A stretch of DNA of 64,000 nucleotides. It comes from Achromobacter deleyi. Lineage in GTDB: Bacteria; Pseudomonadota; Gammaproteobacteria; Burkholderiales; Burkholderiaceae_B. Positions 8,441-16,836 of the stretch are shown piece after piece. Below the pieces are notes generated by a model, which was not told where the DNA came from, searched no databases, and worked only from the letters and a program-made list of their open reading frames with translations. A program made the position numbers and the translations under genes. The stretch's first letter is position 1. The number at the start of each line of letters is the position of its first letter. Location: positions 186,001-250,000 of the forward strand of contig NZ_CADIJO010000002.1 of NCBI RefSeq assembly GCF_902859705.1, given 5' to 3'.

Positions 8441-9880
8441 TCAGGCGCCCGCCCACACCGTCGGACGACGCGCATGCCAAGGCATCGTTTGCTCCAGTTG
8501 TCCGGCCAGGCGCAGCAGCACGTCCTCGCGGGCAAAGGCGGCTGCGAACTGCATGCCGATGGGCAGGCCGCTGCTCGCGGCGGTTGCCATGGGGACGGAC
8601 ATGGCGGGCGTGCCGGCCACGTTGAATATCGGTGTGAACGGCGAGTGCTGAAAGACGCGCGAGGTCCATTCCAGGCCATTCATTTGCGCCGCGCCGGCGC
8701 TGTACGTGCCCAGCGGCTGGGGCAATTGGGGCAGGGTGGGTGTCATCAGCACATCGACACGCTCGAACCAGCTGGCCACCGTCCGGGCCACGCTGTTGCG
8801 CACTTCCAGGGCGCCGGCGAAGTCGGATGCGCGTGCCTGTAGGCCATAGGCGTAGCAGGCCAGCGTCGAAGGCTCCAAGGTGCTGGCATCGATGCGGCGG
8901 CCGGTGGCCGACGCCAGGCCGTCGATCCAGCGCACCAGGGTGGCGCACCAGATCTGCGCGTTGGCATGCACGAAGGCTTCCCAGGACACACCCAGGTCGA
9001 AGGATGATTCTTCGATCTGATGGCCCTGCGCCTGCAAGTGCAAGGCCGCAAGCTGCGTGGCTTGCGCGATGTCGGCATCTACCGCGCCGGCATTCCAGGG
9101 CGTGCGCAGCAGGCCGATTCTCAAGCGCCCCGGGTCACGGCCGACCTGCGTTAGAAAGCGCTCGGCGGGTGCCGACGTGTAGTAGGGATCGCCAGGTGAT
9201 TGGCCCTGTATGGCGTCCAGCAGCGCGGCGCTGTCGCGCACCGTGCGGCTCAGACCCAGCTGCACGCCGAACCCGGCGAACACTTCGTCCAGGCCGGGGC
9301 CGTGCGAACTGCGCCCGCGTGTGGGCTTCAGCCCGAACAGCCCATTGAACGCGGCGGGCACGCGGATGGACCCCGCGGCATCGGTGGCATGCGCCAGGGG
9401 CACGATGCCTGCCGCGACGGCGGCGCCCGCGCCGCCGCTCGACCCCCCGGCGCTGAGCAGCGGATTCCAGGGATTGCGCGTCGGCCCTGCCAGCGCCGAT
9501 TCGGTTTCGGTGCTGAAGGCCATTTCGGGAGTGGTGGTGCGGCCGATGGTCTGCAGGCCTGCCGCCTTGAATCGGCTCATCAGGTACGAGTCTGCCGGGG
9601 CGACCAGGCCCGCCGCCAACCGGCTGCCCAGCTCGCTGCGCCGCCCCGCGTACGAGACGGCCAGATCCTTGATGAGAAAGGGCACCCCTGCCAGCGGACC
9701 GCTCGCCGGGGGCTGGGCAACGTCTGGCTGCCAGTGTTCGATGACCGCGTTCAGGCGCGGGTTCACCGTTTCGATGGCCAAGGCTGCCAAGGCGGCCAGC
9801 TCGGCGGCACTGACGTCGCCGCGGGCGACCAACTGTGCAAGGCCCACACCGTCGTGGGCGCTGTATTCGTTCAAATTCAT
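8441..9880 (-). CDS. Amidase-signature hydrolase 1
   Basis: A 479-residue amidase-signature enzyme that hydrolyses carboxamides. The Ser-cisSer-Lys triad is visible: Lys71 in PFLIKDLAV, the SAGGSSGGAG glycine-serine loop (Ser147/148) and Ser171 in DAAGSIRVPA. The usual DGGGS before the nucleophile reads DAAGS here. GLKPTRGR follows as expected. No signal peptide is seen, so it should be cytoplasmic. It is transcribed divergently from a LysR regulator with 103 bases between starts, which suggests LysR control. The true amide substrate cannot be predicted. Confidence 0.9.
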   Translation of the reverse strand: MNLNEYSAHDGVGLAQLVARGDVSAAELAALAALAIETVNPRLNAVIEHWQPDVAQPPASGPLAGVPFLIKDLAVSYAGRRSELGSRLAAGLVAPADSYLMSRFKAAGLQTIGRTTTPEMAFSTETESALAGPTRNPWNPLLSAGGSSGGAGAAVAAGIVPLAHATDAAGSIRVPAAFNGLFGLKPTRGRSSHGPGLDEVFAGFGVQLGLSRTVRDSAALLDAIQGQSPGDPYYTSAPAERFLTQVGRDPGRLRIGLLRTPWNAGAVDADIAQATQLAALHLQAQGHQIEESSFDLGVSWEAFVHANAQIWCATLVRWIDGLASATGRRIDASTLEPSTLACYAYGLQARASDFAGALEVRNSVARTVASWFERVDVLMTPTLPQLPQPLGTYSAGAAQMNGLEWTSRVFQHSPFTPIFNVAGTPAMSVPMATAASSGLPIGMQFAAAFAREDVLLRLAGQLEQTMPWHARRPTVWAGA

Positions 9881-9983
9881 GGCTTGTTCCAGAGAAGGGG
9901 TAGAGCAAAGATATCGGCTGGCGGCCAGTTTTATTAGCCCGTTTCAATGGCAAAGATTGAACCGTTCATGGGACAATCTGACG

Positions 9984-10880
9984 ATGAACCGCGATATGAA
10001 CGACACGCTGGTGTTTGTGCGCGTGGTACAGGCCGGCAGCTTCACTGCCGCGGCCCACGCGCTGCAGATGCCCAAGACCACCGTGAGCCGACGCGTCATG
10101 GCGCTGGAGCGCTTTATCGGTGCGCAATTGCTGCGACGCTCTACGCGGCGTCTGAGCCTGACCGAGGCGGGCGCCGTGTATTTCGAGAAGTGCAAGCAGG
10201 TGGCCGAAACTCTGGAAGCGGCCGAGTCCGCCGTCCAGCAGCTGCGTGACGGGCCTCGCGGATGGCTGCGCGTGACCTTGCCGTACTCGTTCGGCGTCAG
10301 CTGGTTTGCGCCATTGATTGCGGGCTTCAGAGCCCGTTACCCGGACATCCGGCTTGAGTTGCTGGCCTCACACGAGACGCTGGACCTGATCAAGGAAGAA
10401 CTGGATGTGGCCCTGCGATTGGGTGCGCTGCCGGATTCCTCGCTGGTGGCTCGCCGCCTGGGCGGCTTTCCCACGGGCATCTACGCCAGCCCGGCCTACC
10501 TGGATCAGCACGGCTGCCCCCAAAGCCCTGATGATCTGGGCGATCACAAGGTGCTGTCCCTGCATCAGGGACAGCAGGACGTGGGGCATGTCTGGCCCCT
10601 GCGCCAGGGTAGCGGCCGGCTGCGCGGCTACCTGGTGAACCCGGTGGTGGTCGCGTCCGATCCGGCGCTGCTGCGCGATGCCGTGCTGGCCGGTGAAGGA
10701 CTGACCTTGGCAATGGAAGCCAGCATGGCGGCCGACGTGGCCGAAGGGCGGCTGGTGCGGGTGCTTGCCCAATGGCAAGGACCCGTCCAGGAATTCCACG
10801 CCGTCACCCCGCGCGAGCGGCTGCCGTCGCCGAAGCTCAAAGCCTTCATCGACTACCTGCGCGAAGCTATCCGGCAGTAG
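9984..10880 (+). CDS. LysR-family regulator facing amidase 1
   Basis: A 298-residue LysR-type regulator. Residues about 5-65 carry the winged helix (FVRVVQAGSFTAAAHALQMPKTTVSRRVMALE) and about 90-295 the effector-binding fold (GWLRVTLPYSFG, LVARRLGGFPTGIYASPAYL). The ATG at 9984 was chosen; one four codons downstream is possible, and neither has a strong ribosome-binding site. It is divergent from the amidase gene. A perfect GCTGCG/CGCAGC hairpin follows the stop but lacks a T-run. Confidence 0.92.
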   Translation: MNRDMNDTLVFVRVVQAGSFTAAAHALQMPKTTVSRRVMALERFIGAQLLRRSTRRLSLTEAGAVYFEKCKQVAETLEAAESAVQQLRDGPRGWLRVTLPYSFGVSWFAPLIAGFRARYPDIRLELLASHETLDLIKEELDVALRLGALPDSSLVARRLGGFPTGIYASPAYLDQHGCPQSPDDLGDHKVLSLHQGQQDVGHVWPLRQGSGRLRGYLVNPVVVASDPALLRDAVLAGEGLTLAMEASMAADVAEGRLVRVLAQWQGPVQEFHAVTPRERLPSPKLKAFIDYLREAIRQ

Positions 10881-11008
10881 GCGGCTGCGGCGAGCGCAGC
10901 GGCGTGGCGTCGGGAATTTTCAGCGTGTAAACGCTTAATGTTCCAGACAGGGAGAACCGCCTACAGTATTGAACGCATCGATTTCACGGTGCGATCAGGA
11001 GCGAGGCA

Positions 11009-12151
11009 ATGAGAACAGGAAGATTCTTTTCGTACATCAAATGGGGGGTGCTGTGCGGGCCGTTGCTGTTGGCCGCGAACGGCTGTGCCACCCGCGAAGC
11101 CGCCAGTCCCCCGCCAGCGAAAGTGTCCAAGCTGGAGGCGCCGGTGAAGCGGGTCGCGGATCAGGTGCTTGCCGTGAAGGGGGCGGCTGGCGTGGGAGAT
11201 CTTCCGCTGTATGCGTCGATGGACATCGTGGCCGCGGCCCCGAAGGTCTCGACCGTGCTGATCGTCATTCACGGCACGCTGCGCAATGCGGATACCTACT
11301 TCGACACCGGCAAGGAAATCCTGTCGGGGGCCGGCAAGCCGGACGGCAGCGTGCTGGTGGTGGCGCCGCAGTTCCTGACCGCGCCGGACGTCAAGCAATT
11401 CTCGATGCCGCCGCAGACCTTGATGTGGACGCAAGAGGGCTGGAAGAGCGGCGAACCTGCCATCGGGCCGGCGCCGATCAGTTCATTCGAGGCGATTGAT
11501 GCCTTGCTGGATCACTTTGCGGACAAGCGTCTTTATCCCGCGCTGCGCAATGTCGTCGTGATGGGGCATTCGGCGGGCGCGCAGATCGTTCAACGTTATG
11601 CCGTGGTGGGCCAGGGCGGCAAGTTGCTGGCGCGCAAGGGCGTGCCGGTGCGCTTTGTGGTGGCGAACCCTTCCAGCTATCTGTACTTTAGCGACCAGCG
11701 GCCCAATCCTGCGCCCGCCGGCACGTGTCCCGCCGCGACGAAGTGGAAGTACCAGCTTGAGGGCGGGCCGCCCTACGTGGCGTCGCAGAACGCGGACGAG
11801 GTCGAGGCCCGCTATGCCAAGCGGCGCGTGGAGTACCTGTTGGGCCAGGCAGACACCGATCCCTATACCCACTTCATCGATCGTTCATGCGGCGGCATGG
11901 CGCAAGGCCCCAACCGGCTGGAACGCGGCCTTGCCTATTTCGACTACCTGAAGAGCCGGCATCCCGCGGGGCTGAATCAGCGCGTCGTGCAGGTGCCTGG
12001 GGTGGGTCACAACAACCTGGGGATGTTCACGTCGGCGTGCGGGATGGCCGTGCTGTTTGATCGTCCCGTGCCGGCGAGTTGTCCGGTGGTGGGGCGACCC
12101 GGGCCGCGCACCAACGCTGTGTCGCCACAGAGCCGGCGACCGCCAGGATGA
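11009..12151 (+). CDS. Putative lipoprotein alpha/beta hydrolase
   Basis: A 380-residue exported hydrolase. The N-terminus has a charged stretch, a hydrophobic core and LAANGC at residues 21-26, an imperfect lipobox suggesting lipid attachment at Cys26. The alpha/beta-hydrolase marks are IVIHGT (oxyanion loop, about residues 86-91), GHSAGAQ with candidate nucleophile Ser188, and a late VPGVGHNN histidine (about residue 335). Substrate is unknown; esterase- or depolymerase-like roles are possible. The last 125 bases overlap the 3' end of the convergent ClC gene. The overlapped tail (after about residue 355) is low-complexity and Pro/Arg-rich, so it may be a run-on extension. Confidence 0.75.
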   Translation: MRTGRFFSYIKWGVLCGPLLLAANGCATREAASPPPAKVSKLEAPVKRVADQVLAVKGAAGVGDLPLYASMDIVAAAPKVSTVLIVIHGTLRNADTYFDTGKEILSGAGKPDGSVLVVAPQFLTAPDVKQFSMPPQTLMWTQEGWKSGEPAIGPAPISSFEAIDALLDHFADKRLYPALRNVVVMGHSAGAQIVQRYAVVGQGGKLLARKGVPVRFVVANPSSYLYFSDQRPNPAPAGTCPAATKWKYQLEGGPPYVASQNADEVEARYAKRRVEYLLGQADTDPYTHFIDRSCGGMAQGPNRLERGLAYFDYLKSRHPAGLNQRVVQVPGVGHNNLGMFTSACGMAVLFDRPVPASCPVVGRPGPRTNAVSPQSRRPPG

Positions 12152-13352
12152 TCGGCACCAGGAAAGCCTGATCGACCCGCGTGAATTCCAGGATCAGGAC
12201 GATGGCGGTCAGCGGCATGCGCATGGACGCCGCCAGGAAGGCCGCCGCGCCCACCACGGCGTAGGCGCCGGGCGGCGCGTCGGGCCAGATCAGGTTCCAG
12301 GCCGCGCCCAGCACGACCGCCAGCAAGGCGCCGATGGCGATGCCTGGGGTGAGCAGGCCGCCGCTGGCGCCCGCACGCAGCGAACCGCTGGTGATGGCCA
12401 CCTTCAGGACGAGCAGCAGGGCGGCCATGCCCAGCGTCAGTTCGCTGCTGAAGCCCAGTTGTGCCGGACCCTTGCCGTTGCCCAGCAGGGCCGGCAGAAA
12501 GATCGCCAGGACGCCGATCAGGGTGAAGTTGACGAACGCCGCGACCGGCAGCCGCCACCCGCGAGCGGCCTGGCGCCGCGCGGCAGAGGTCAACTGCACG
12601 AAACCATGGGCCGCCACGCCGAAGAGGGGGCCGGCCACGGCGGCCCAGACGATCAGGCTGGCGCCGGCGGTCATGGGCGGCACCGCGTACTGGATTTCGT
12701 TGCCCAGGCCGATCCACGCGATGACGGCGCCGATGCAGCAGGTCACCAACGCGACGGCGGCGGCGGGCCACGCAAACGTACCCAGCAACACTTCCAGCAC
12801 GAACAGCGCCGCGCCCAGCGGCACGTTGTAGACGGCGGCCAGGCCTGCGCCTGCGCCGCACGCCACGATCAGGCGGTGCTGGTCGGCCGGCAGGCACAGC
12901 CATGCCGACACGCCGCTTGCCGCCAGCGCGCCGACTTCTCGTGGCGCGACTTCGCGGCCCAGCGGCGAGCCCAGTCCCACCGTGATGATCTGCAAGAGGG
13001 CATGCGCCAAGGTGGTCTTGGCCGGCATGCGCGCGGCCGGGTCCTGCACGGCCTGCGTCACGCTGATGAGCGGCCTGCCGAACCGGTAGATCAGCCACCA
13101 GCCACAGCCTGCCACGAGGCCGCACAGCATCAGGACGGCCAGGCGCCGACTGTCGCTGGCGCTTTGCACGCCTTGCAGGAAGGTCTCGGGGCCGATGATG
13201 CGATCCAGGCTGTAGCCGTAGGCCAGGTGCTGCACGGCGTGCAGCAACATGCCCAGCAGCATGCCGCCCAGGCCGGCGGACAGGCCGGTCAGCAGGATGG
13301 CGAGCAGCAAGCGTGTACGAGCGGTGTGATCGTCGGCAGGCGTGTCGTTCAT
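12027..13352 (-). CDS. ClC-family chloride channel/transporter
   Basis: A 441-residue polytopic membrane protein of the ClC family. The gating-glutamate loop reads GSPLGREVAPREVGA with Glu134 in the gate position. The proline-rich loop reads GASGGLLTPGIAIG, and SMRMPLTAIVLILEFT is the late helix. The usual GSGIP chloride motif near Ser98 is degraded to LISVTQAV. The NVPLGAALFVLEV helix has Val188 where E. coli ClcA has the proton glutamate Glu203. It therefore belongs to a divergent subgroup; whether it is a channel or exchanger is open. Its 3' end overlaps the lipoprotein gene by 125 bases. Confidence 0.88.
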   Translation of the reverse strand: MNDTPADDHTARTRLLLAILLTGLSAGLGGMLLGMLLHAVQHLAYGYSLDRIIGPETFLQGVQSASDSRRLAVLMLCGLVAGCGWWLIYRFGRPLISVTQAVQDPAARMPAKTTLAHALLQIITVGLGSPLGREVAPREVGALAASGVSAWLCLPADQHRLIVACGAGAGLAAVYNVPLGAALFVLEVLLGTFAWPAAAVALVTCCIGAVIAWIGLGNEIQYAVPPMTAGASLIVWAAVAGPLFGVAAHGFVQLTSAARRQAARGWRLPVAAFVNFTLIGVLAIFLPALLGNGKGPAQLGFSSELTLGMAALLLVLKVAITSGSLRAGASGGLLTPGIAIGALLAVVLGAAWNLIWPDAPPGAYAVVGAAAFLAASMRMPLTAIVLILEFTRVDQAFLVPIILAVAGSVATQRWCAARVAPPPDNSPARDDQTARPSRTPT

Positions 13353-13463
13353 GCCAGGGGCGATTCCTGTCGGTGGCGGATGGGGCAGGCCGCCAGGGGT
13401 GGTTGATGATGGACGGTAGGCCAGGCGGCGTCAACGAATCGTTAAGAGGCGCCGCGCGTCAGG

Positions 13464-14597
13464 TCAGGGCGCACGTGCCGCGTCGGCGCGTGCAAGACCG
13501 GCGGTCAGCCCCAGGCAGGCAAAGAGGATCACGGCGTCGCCCGCCGTCAGCCTGTCCATCAGCCACCCGAAGCCCGGCGCGCCGGCGGTCTGGCCGATGG
13601 CCAGCGCCAGGAAGGCAAGGGTCACGCCGGTGGCGGGCCGGTCGGGCAGGGCCGACACGCCCCATAGCAGGTATATGCCCGTGAGCATGATGTAGGCGGC
13701 GCCGAACAGCAGGCCGCCGGCCAGCGTCAGCGCGGCCGAGGTGCCGTCGATGCCGATCAGCAGGATGCTGGCCGCCATCGCCGCAAGCGCTGCCCGGTGC
13801 ACGGGGTTGATGCCGAATCGCGCGATCAGGTGGCCGGCGCCGGCGCCCGCGATGCCGGCCGCGCCGATGGCGGTCCAGAGCAGGCCCGCGCCCGTGCTGC
13901 CCCAGTTGAGCCGCAGCGCAACCAGCTGCCCGCCAAAGGACCAGATGGCGGTGCTGGCCGCGCCTGCCAGGCATGCCGCCAGGATCAGGCGTCGCAGCGC
14001 GCCGTCCAGCGCGGGCATGCCCTGTGCGGTGGTTGTGGTGGCGGGCGAGGCGCGCGGCAGGATCAACGCCACGGCGAAGGCCAGGCCGAGCGCCGCCAGG
14101 GCAAAGCCCGCGAACGCGTAGCGCCACAGTTCACCCAGCAGCAGCGCCACGGGGCCCGACAGGGCCACGCCCGCGCCGGTGCCGGCGTTGATGAGGGTGT
14201 TGGTGGCGTTCTGCCGATGGGGCGGGACGGCTGCGGCTACCGCGGCAGCCAGGGGCGGCGAGACCAGTCCCGTGCTGGAGCCGGCCAGCATGACAGCGCC
14301 GGCCAGCCAGCCGGGCGAGGGCGCGATGGCGATGCCCGCCATGCCCGCAGCGGCGATCAGGGCGGCGCCCAAGGCCACATACCGGGCGCCGACGCGTTCG
14401 GTCAGCCATGCGGACAGGATGACGGCCACGCAATACGTCAGAAACGCGCCGCCGGATATCAACCCGACCAGCGTCGACGACAAGGGCATGTCCGCGCCGA
14501 TGCGCGGCAGGAACAGGCCGAAGGCAAAGCGCGCGAAGCCGTAGCAGACGGCGATGAGGGCGAAGCCGGTCGCGCCCAGGGAACGGCTCGGGCTCAT
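13464..14597 (-). CDS. Major facilitator superfamily transporter, YbfB-like
   Basis: A 377-residue inner-membrane transporter with about 12 predicted hydrophobic segments. Features include YGFARFAFGLFLPRI in the first helix, a loop with WLTERVGARYVALGAAL between helices 2 and 3 (MFS motif A region), and a central cytoplasmic loop rich in Ala/Thr. It resembles the YbfB/CynX-like MFS exporters, whose substrates are mostly unknown. It stands alone: 111 bases from the ClC gene and 200 bases from the hydrolase gene, both on the same strand. Confidence 0.82.
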   Translation of the reverse strand: MSPSRSLGATGFALIAVCYGFARFAFGLFLPRIGADMPLSSTLVGLISGGAFLTYCVAVILSAWLTERVGARYVALGAALIAAAGMAGIAIAPSPGWLAGAVMLAGSSTGLVSPPLAAAVAAAVPPHRQNATNTLINAGTGAGVALSGPVALLLGELWRYAFAGFALAALGLAFAVALILPRASPATTTTAQGMPALDGALRRLILAACLAGAASTAIWSFGGQLVALRLNWGSTGAGLLWTAIGAAGIAGAGAGHLIARFGINPVHRAALAAMAASILLIGIDGTSAALTLAGGLLFGAAYIMLTGIYLLWGVSALPDRPATGVTLAFLALAIGQTAGAPGFGWLMDRLTAGDAVILFACLGLTAGLARADAARAP

Positions 14598-14797
14598 GAG
14601 GATGTCCGTATTGTGGGCAAGCCACCTCCGGAAGCGGGGCCAGGTGAGGGGCTTTCACCTTATCGCGGTCTCTTCACGCCCGGCAACACCTGCGTCGCCG
14701 GATTCGTTGCAAGACGTTATCCGTCATGTCGGCGCCAGAGGATGATGCGCCGCATCGCAAACCATCGACACGACGCGGCCACGTCATCCCCGTGTGA

Positions 14798-15451
14798 TCA
14801 GCCCGCCGTGTCGGACACCGGCGTATTGAGCAGCTGCTGTTCCCACAGATACGCGATGCCGCTGCCTGCGGCGTGCTGAACAAGAACGTCCGTCAGCGCG
14901 GCAGCGGTGCCCACGCGCGCCCAGTCGCGTTGCCACTCGGCGGCCACGGCCAGCCACGTCATGAGGTTCACGCCCGCTGCGGCCATGCGTTGCAGGGCGA
15001 CTTCGTGCGCTTCCACCGAGACGCCGCCCGACGCATCGGTGACCACCGTCACATCCCAGCCTTCGCCTGCCGCCTGGATGGCCGGCATGGCCACGCAGAT
15101 CTCGGTCCACAGGCCCGCGATGATCAGCTGCTTGCGGCCCGTGGCCTTGGCGGCGTCGACGACCTTCTTGTCTTCCCAGGTGTTGATGAAGGTGCGGTCG
15201 ATGACCTCTTGATCGGGAAACACGTCGGTGATCTGCGGGAAGATGCGGCCGCCGCGCGCGGCGATCACGCTGGTCAGGATCGTGGGCACGCCGAAGGCCT
15301 TGGCGGCCTTGGCAAGCGCGGTCGAATTGTTGACCACCATTTGCGGATCGTGGCTGTTCAGGTTGGTCAGCTGGTAGGGCTGGTGATCGATCAGGACGAG
15401 TACCGAATCTTCGGGGCGTAGCAGTGAATCGAGGCCGTTGCGAAAGCTCAT
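14798..15451 (-). CDS. Isochorismatase-fold cysteine hydrolase, YcaC-like
   Basis: A 217-residue cytoplasmic hydrolase close to E. coli YcaC in pattern. VLVLIDHQPYQL holds catalytic Asp22, FINTWEDKKVVDA follows, and IAGLWTEICVAMPAI holds the nucleophile Cys119 after the expected turn. VVTDASGGVS and LMTWLAVAAEWQRDW match the YcaC C-terminal half. The physiological substrate of this family is unknown. The ATG at 15451 has AGGGA 7 bases before it. The frame extends far upstream without a stop, but that part is antisense to the LysR gene and not coding. It is divergent from LysR 15672-16568, the likely regulator. Confidence 0.88.
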   Translation of the reverse strand: MSFRNGLDSLLRPEDSVLVLIDHQPYQLTNLNSHDPQMVVNNSTALAKAAKAFGVPTILTSVIAARGGRIFPQITDVFPDQEVIDRTFINTWEDKKVVDAAKATGRKQLIIAGLWTEICVAMPAIQAAGEGWDVTVVTDASGGVSVEAHEVALQRMAAAGVNLMTWLAVAAEWQRDWARVGTAAALTDVLVQHAAGSGIAYLWEQQLLNTPVSDTAG

Positions 15452-15671
15452 TGTTGATCCCTGGATTGTTGGAGTGGGTGGAATCAGCATTATGTTTTTG
15501 TCGCGGGGGACGCGGTAGTTGCGTTCGAAGGCAAGCTGTGTCGCGCGATCAGGAACGCTTCCAGGCACATGTCGACCGTGCGCCGTGGCGCAGCGATGTT
15601 TGTGGATTCGATATGCATGGCGCAGTGCTATCCTGCGGCGAAACGCGTCGCACAACGGGGAACCGCGCCAC

Positions 15672-16568
15672 ATGGATATCGAAGAACTCCAGACCTTCAT
15701 CGAAGTTGCCGATGCGGGGGGCGTGTCACCCGCCGCGCTGCGGCTGGGCGTATCCAAGTCGATCGTCAGCCGTCGGTTGCTGCGGCTGGAAGCGGAATTG
15801 GGTGTGCAGTTGCTGGCGCGCACGACGCGCGGCGCCGCGCTGACCGAGGCCGGCGCGCTGTTCCGCGACCATGCGGCCAAGGCCTGCGCCGAAATCGATA
15901 TGGCGCGGGAAGCGATCGTGCCGGCCGGTGAACTGCGGGGCCGCCTGCGCGTCGCCGTGCCGGTGTCTTTCGGCCTGACGCATTTTGCGCCGGTGGTGGC
16001 GGAATTGGCGCGTCGTCATCCCAGGCTGCATGTGCAGACCTGCTACAGCGATCGTTTCGTGGATCTCATCGCCGAGGGTTACGACTGCGCGATACGGGTG
16101 GGGTATCTGCAGGATTCCAACCTGGTCGCCAGGCGCGTCGGCCCCATCCGCGGCAAGCTGCTGGCCAGCCCCGACTACATCAAGGCGCACGGTGCGCCGG
16201 AAACGCCCGCCCAACTGGCGGCGCACGAGGCGCTGATGCAGGGCACCGAGACCTGGCAGTTCATGGATGGCGACAAGGTGGTGGTGGCGCGGCCGCAAGG
16301 GCGCTTCAAGGCCGACAACGGCGCGGCCCTGGTGGCTGCGGCGGCGGCCGGACTGGGGGTGGCCTATTTGCCGGACTGCCTGACCCACGATTATGTGGCC
16401 GCCGGGGCGCTCGTGCCCATCATGACGCGGTATCCGCCGCCGCCGGCCGGCGCCTACGTCATTCGTCCGCCCGGCCAGCATCCCGCCCGCAAGATACGGG
16501 TGCTGACGGAACTGTTGATCGAACACTTCGGCCAGTCGCCGCATTTTGCGGGCACGGGTGTGGACTGA
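15672..16568 (+). CDS. LysR-family regulator facing the YcaC-like hydrolase
   Basis: A 298-residue LysR regulator. It begins MDIEELQTFIEVADAGGVS with a standard winged helix (VSKSIVSRRLLRLEAELG) and continues into the effector domain (RLRVAVPVSFGLTHFAP, DCAIRVGYLQDSNLVARRVG). The start at 15672 matches the family N-terminus and leaves 220 bases to the divergent hydrolase gene, enough for a shared operator. It probably regulates that hydrolase. Its 3' end is only 8 bases from the convergent orphan DNA-binding-domain gene. Confidence 0.92.
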   Translation: MDIEELQTFIEVADAGGVSPAALRLGVSKSIVSRRLLRLEAELGVQLLARTTRGAALTEAGALFRDHAAKACAEIDMAREAIVPAGELRGRLRVAVPVSFGLTHFAPVVAELARRHPRLHVQTCYSDRFVDLIAEGYDCAIRVGYLQDSNLVARRVGPIRGKLLASPDYIKAHGAPETPAQLAAHEALMQGTETWQFMDGDKVVVARPQGRFKADNGAALVAAAAAGLGVAYLPDCLTHDYVAAGALVPIMTRYPPPPAGAYVIRPPGQHPARKIRVLTELLIEHFGQSPHFAGTGVD

Positions 16569-16576
16569 CGGCGGGG

Positions 16577-16831
16577 TCAGGCTCCTTTCTCGATGGCCTG
16601 AAGGGTCTTGAGCAAATCCTCGCAAAGCGCGAGCATTTCTCTTCCCTTCGCGGTCAAGCGCGCCTTTTGACGGTCTTGCGGCTCGAACAACGGGACGGCC
16701 GAGCTGCGTTCAAGATCGCGCAGTCGCTTGGCGGCAGCGGATGGTGACAGGTGCAGGTGTTCGGCAGCGCGTTGTACGGACCCCAGCCTGGCCGTGTGCA
16801 CGAAAAGCTCAAGTTGCTTGATTGAGAACAT
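16577..16831 (-). CDS. Stand-alone LysR-type DNA-binding domain, 84 residues
   Basis: An 84-residue protein consisting only of a LysR winged helix and the start of the linker helix. It reads MFSIKQLELFVHTARLGSVQ, then HLSPSAAAKRLRDLE as recognition helix. It stops at LQAIEKGA, where the effector domain of a full LysR (about 300 residues) would begin. No remnant of an effector domain follows; the convergent LysR gene ends 8 bases away. It starts 5 bases after the stop of the LysR gene 16837-17754, so the two may be co-transcribed. It could be a decayed paralogue or a small regulator that competes for DNA sites. Confidence 0.7.
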   Translation of the reverse strand: MFSIKQLELFVHTARLGSVQRAAEHLHLSPSAAAKRLRDLERSSAVPLFEPQDRQKARLTAKGREMLALCEDLLKTLQAIEKGA

Positions 16832-16836
16832 AGGCT

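Noticed and set aside
9210-9983. N-terminal extension of the LysR gene upstream of 9984
   Set aside because: The extension is antisense to the amidase gene and lacks any LysR-like sequence; the family N-terminus starts at 9984.
10884-10900. Hairpin after the LysR gene as a terminator
   Set aside because: The 6-bp stem is perfect but no T-run follows, so intrinsic termination is not supported.
15452-15880. N-terminal extension of the YcaC-like hydrolase
   Set aside because: It is antisense to the divergent LysR gene and the YcaC family starts at the Met at 15451.
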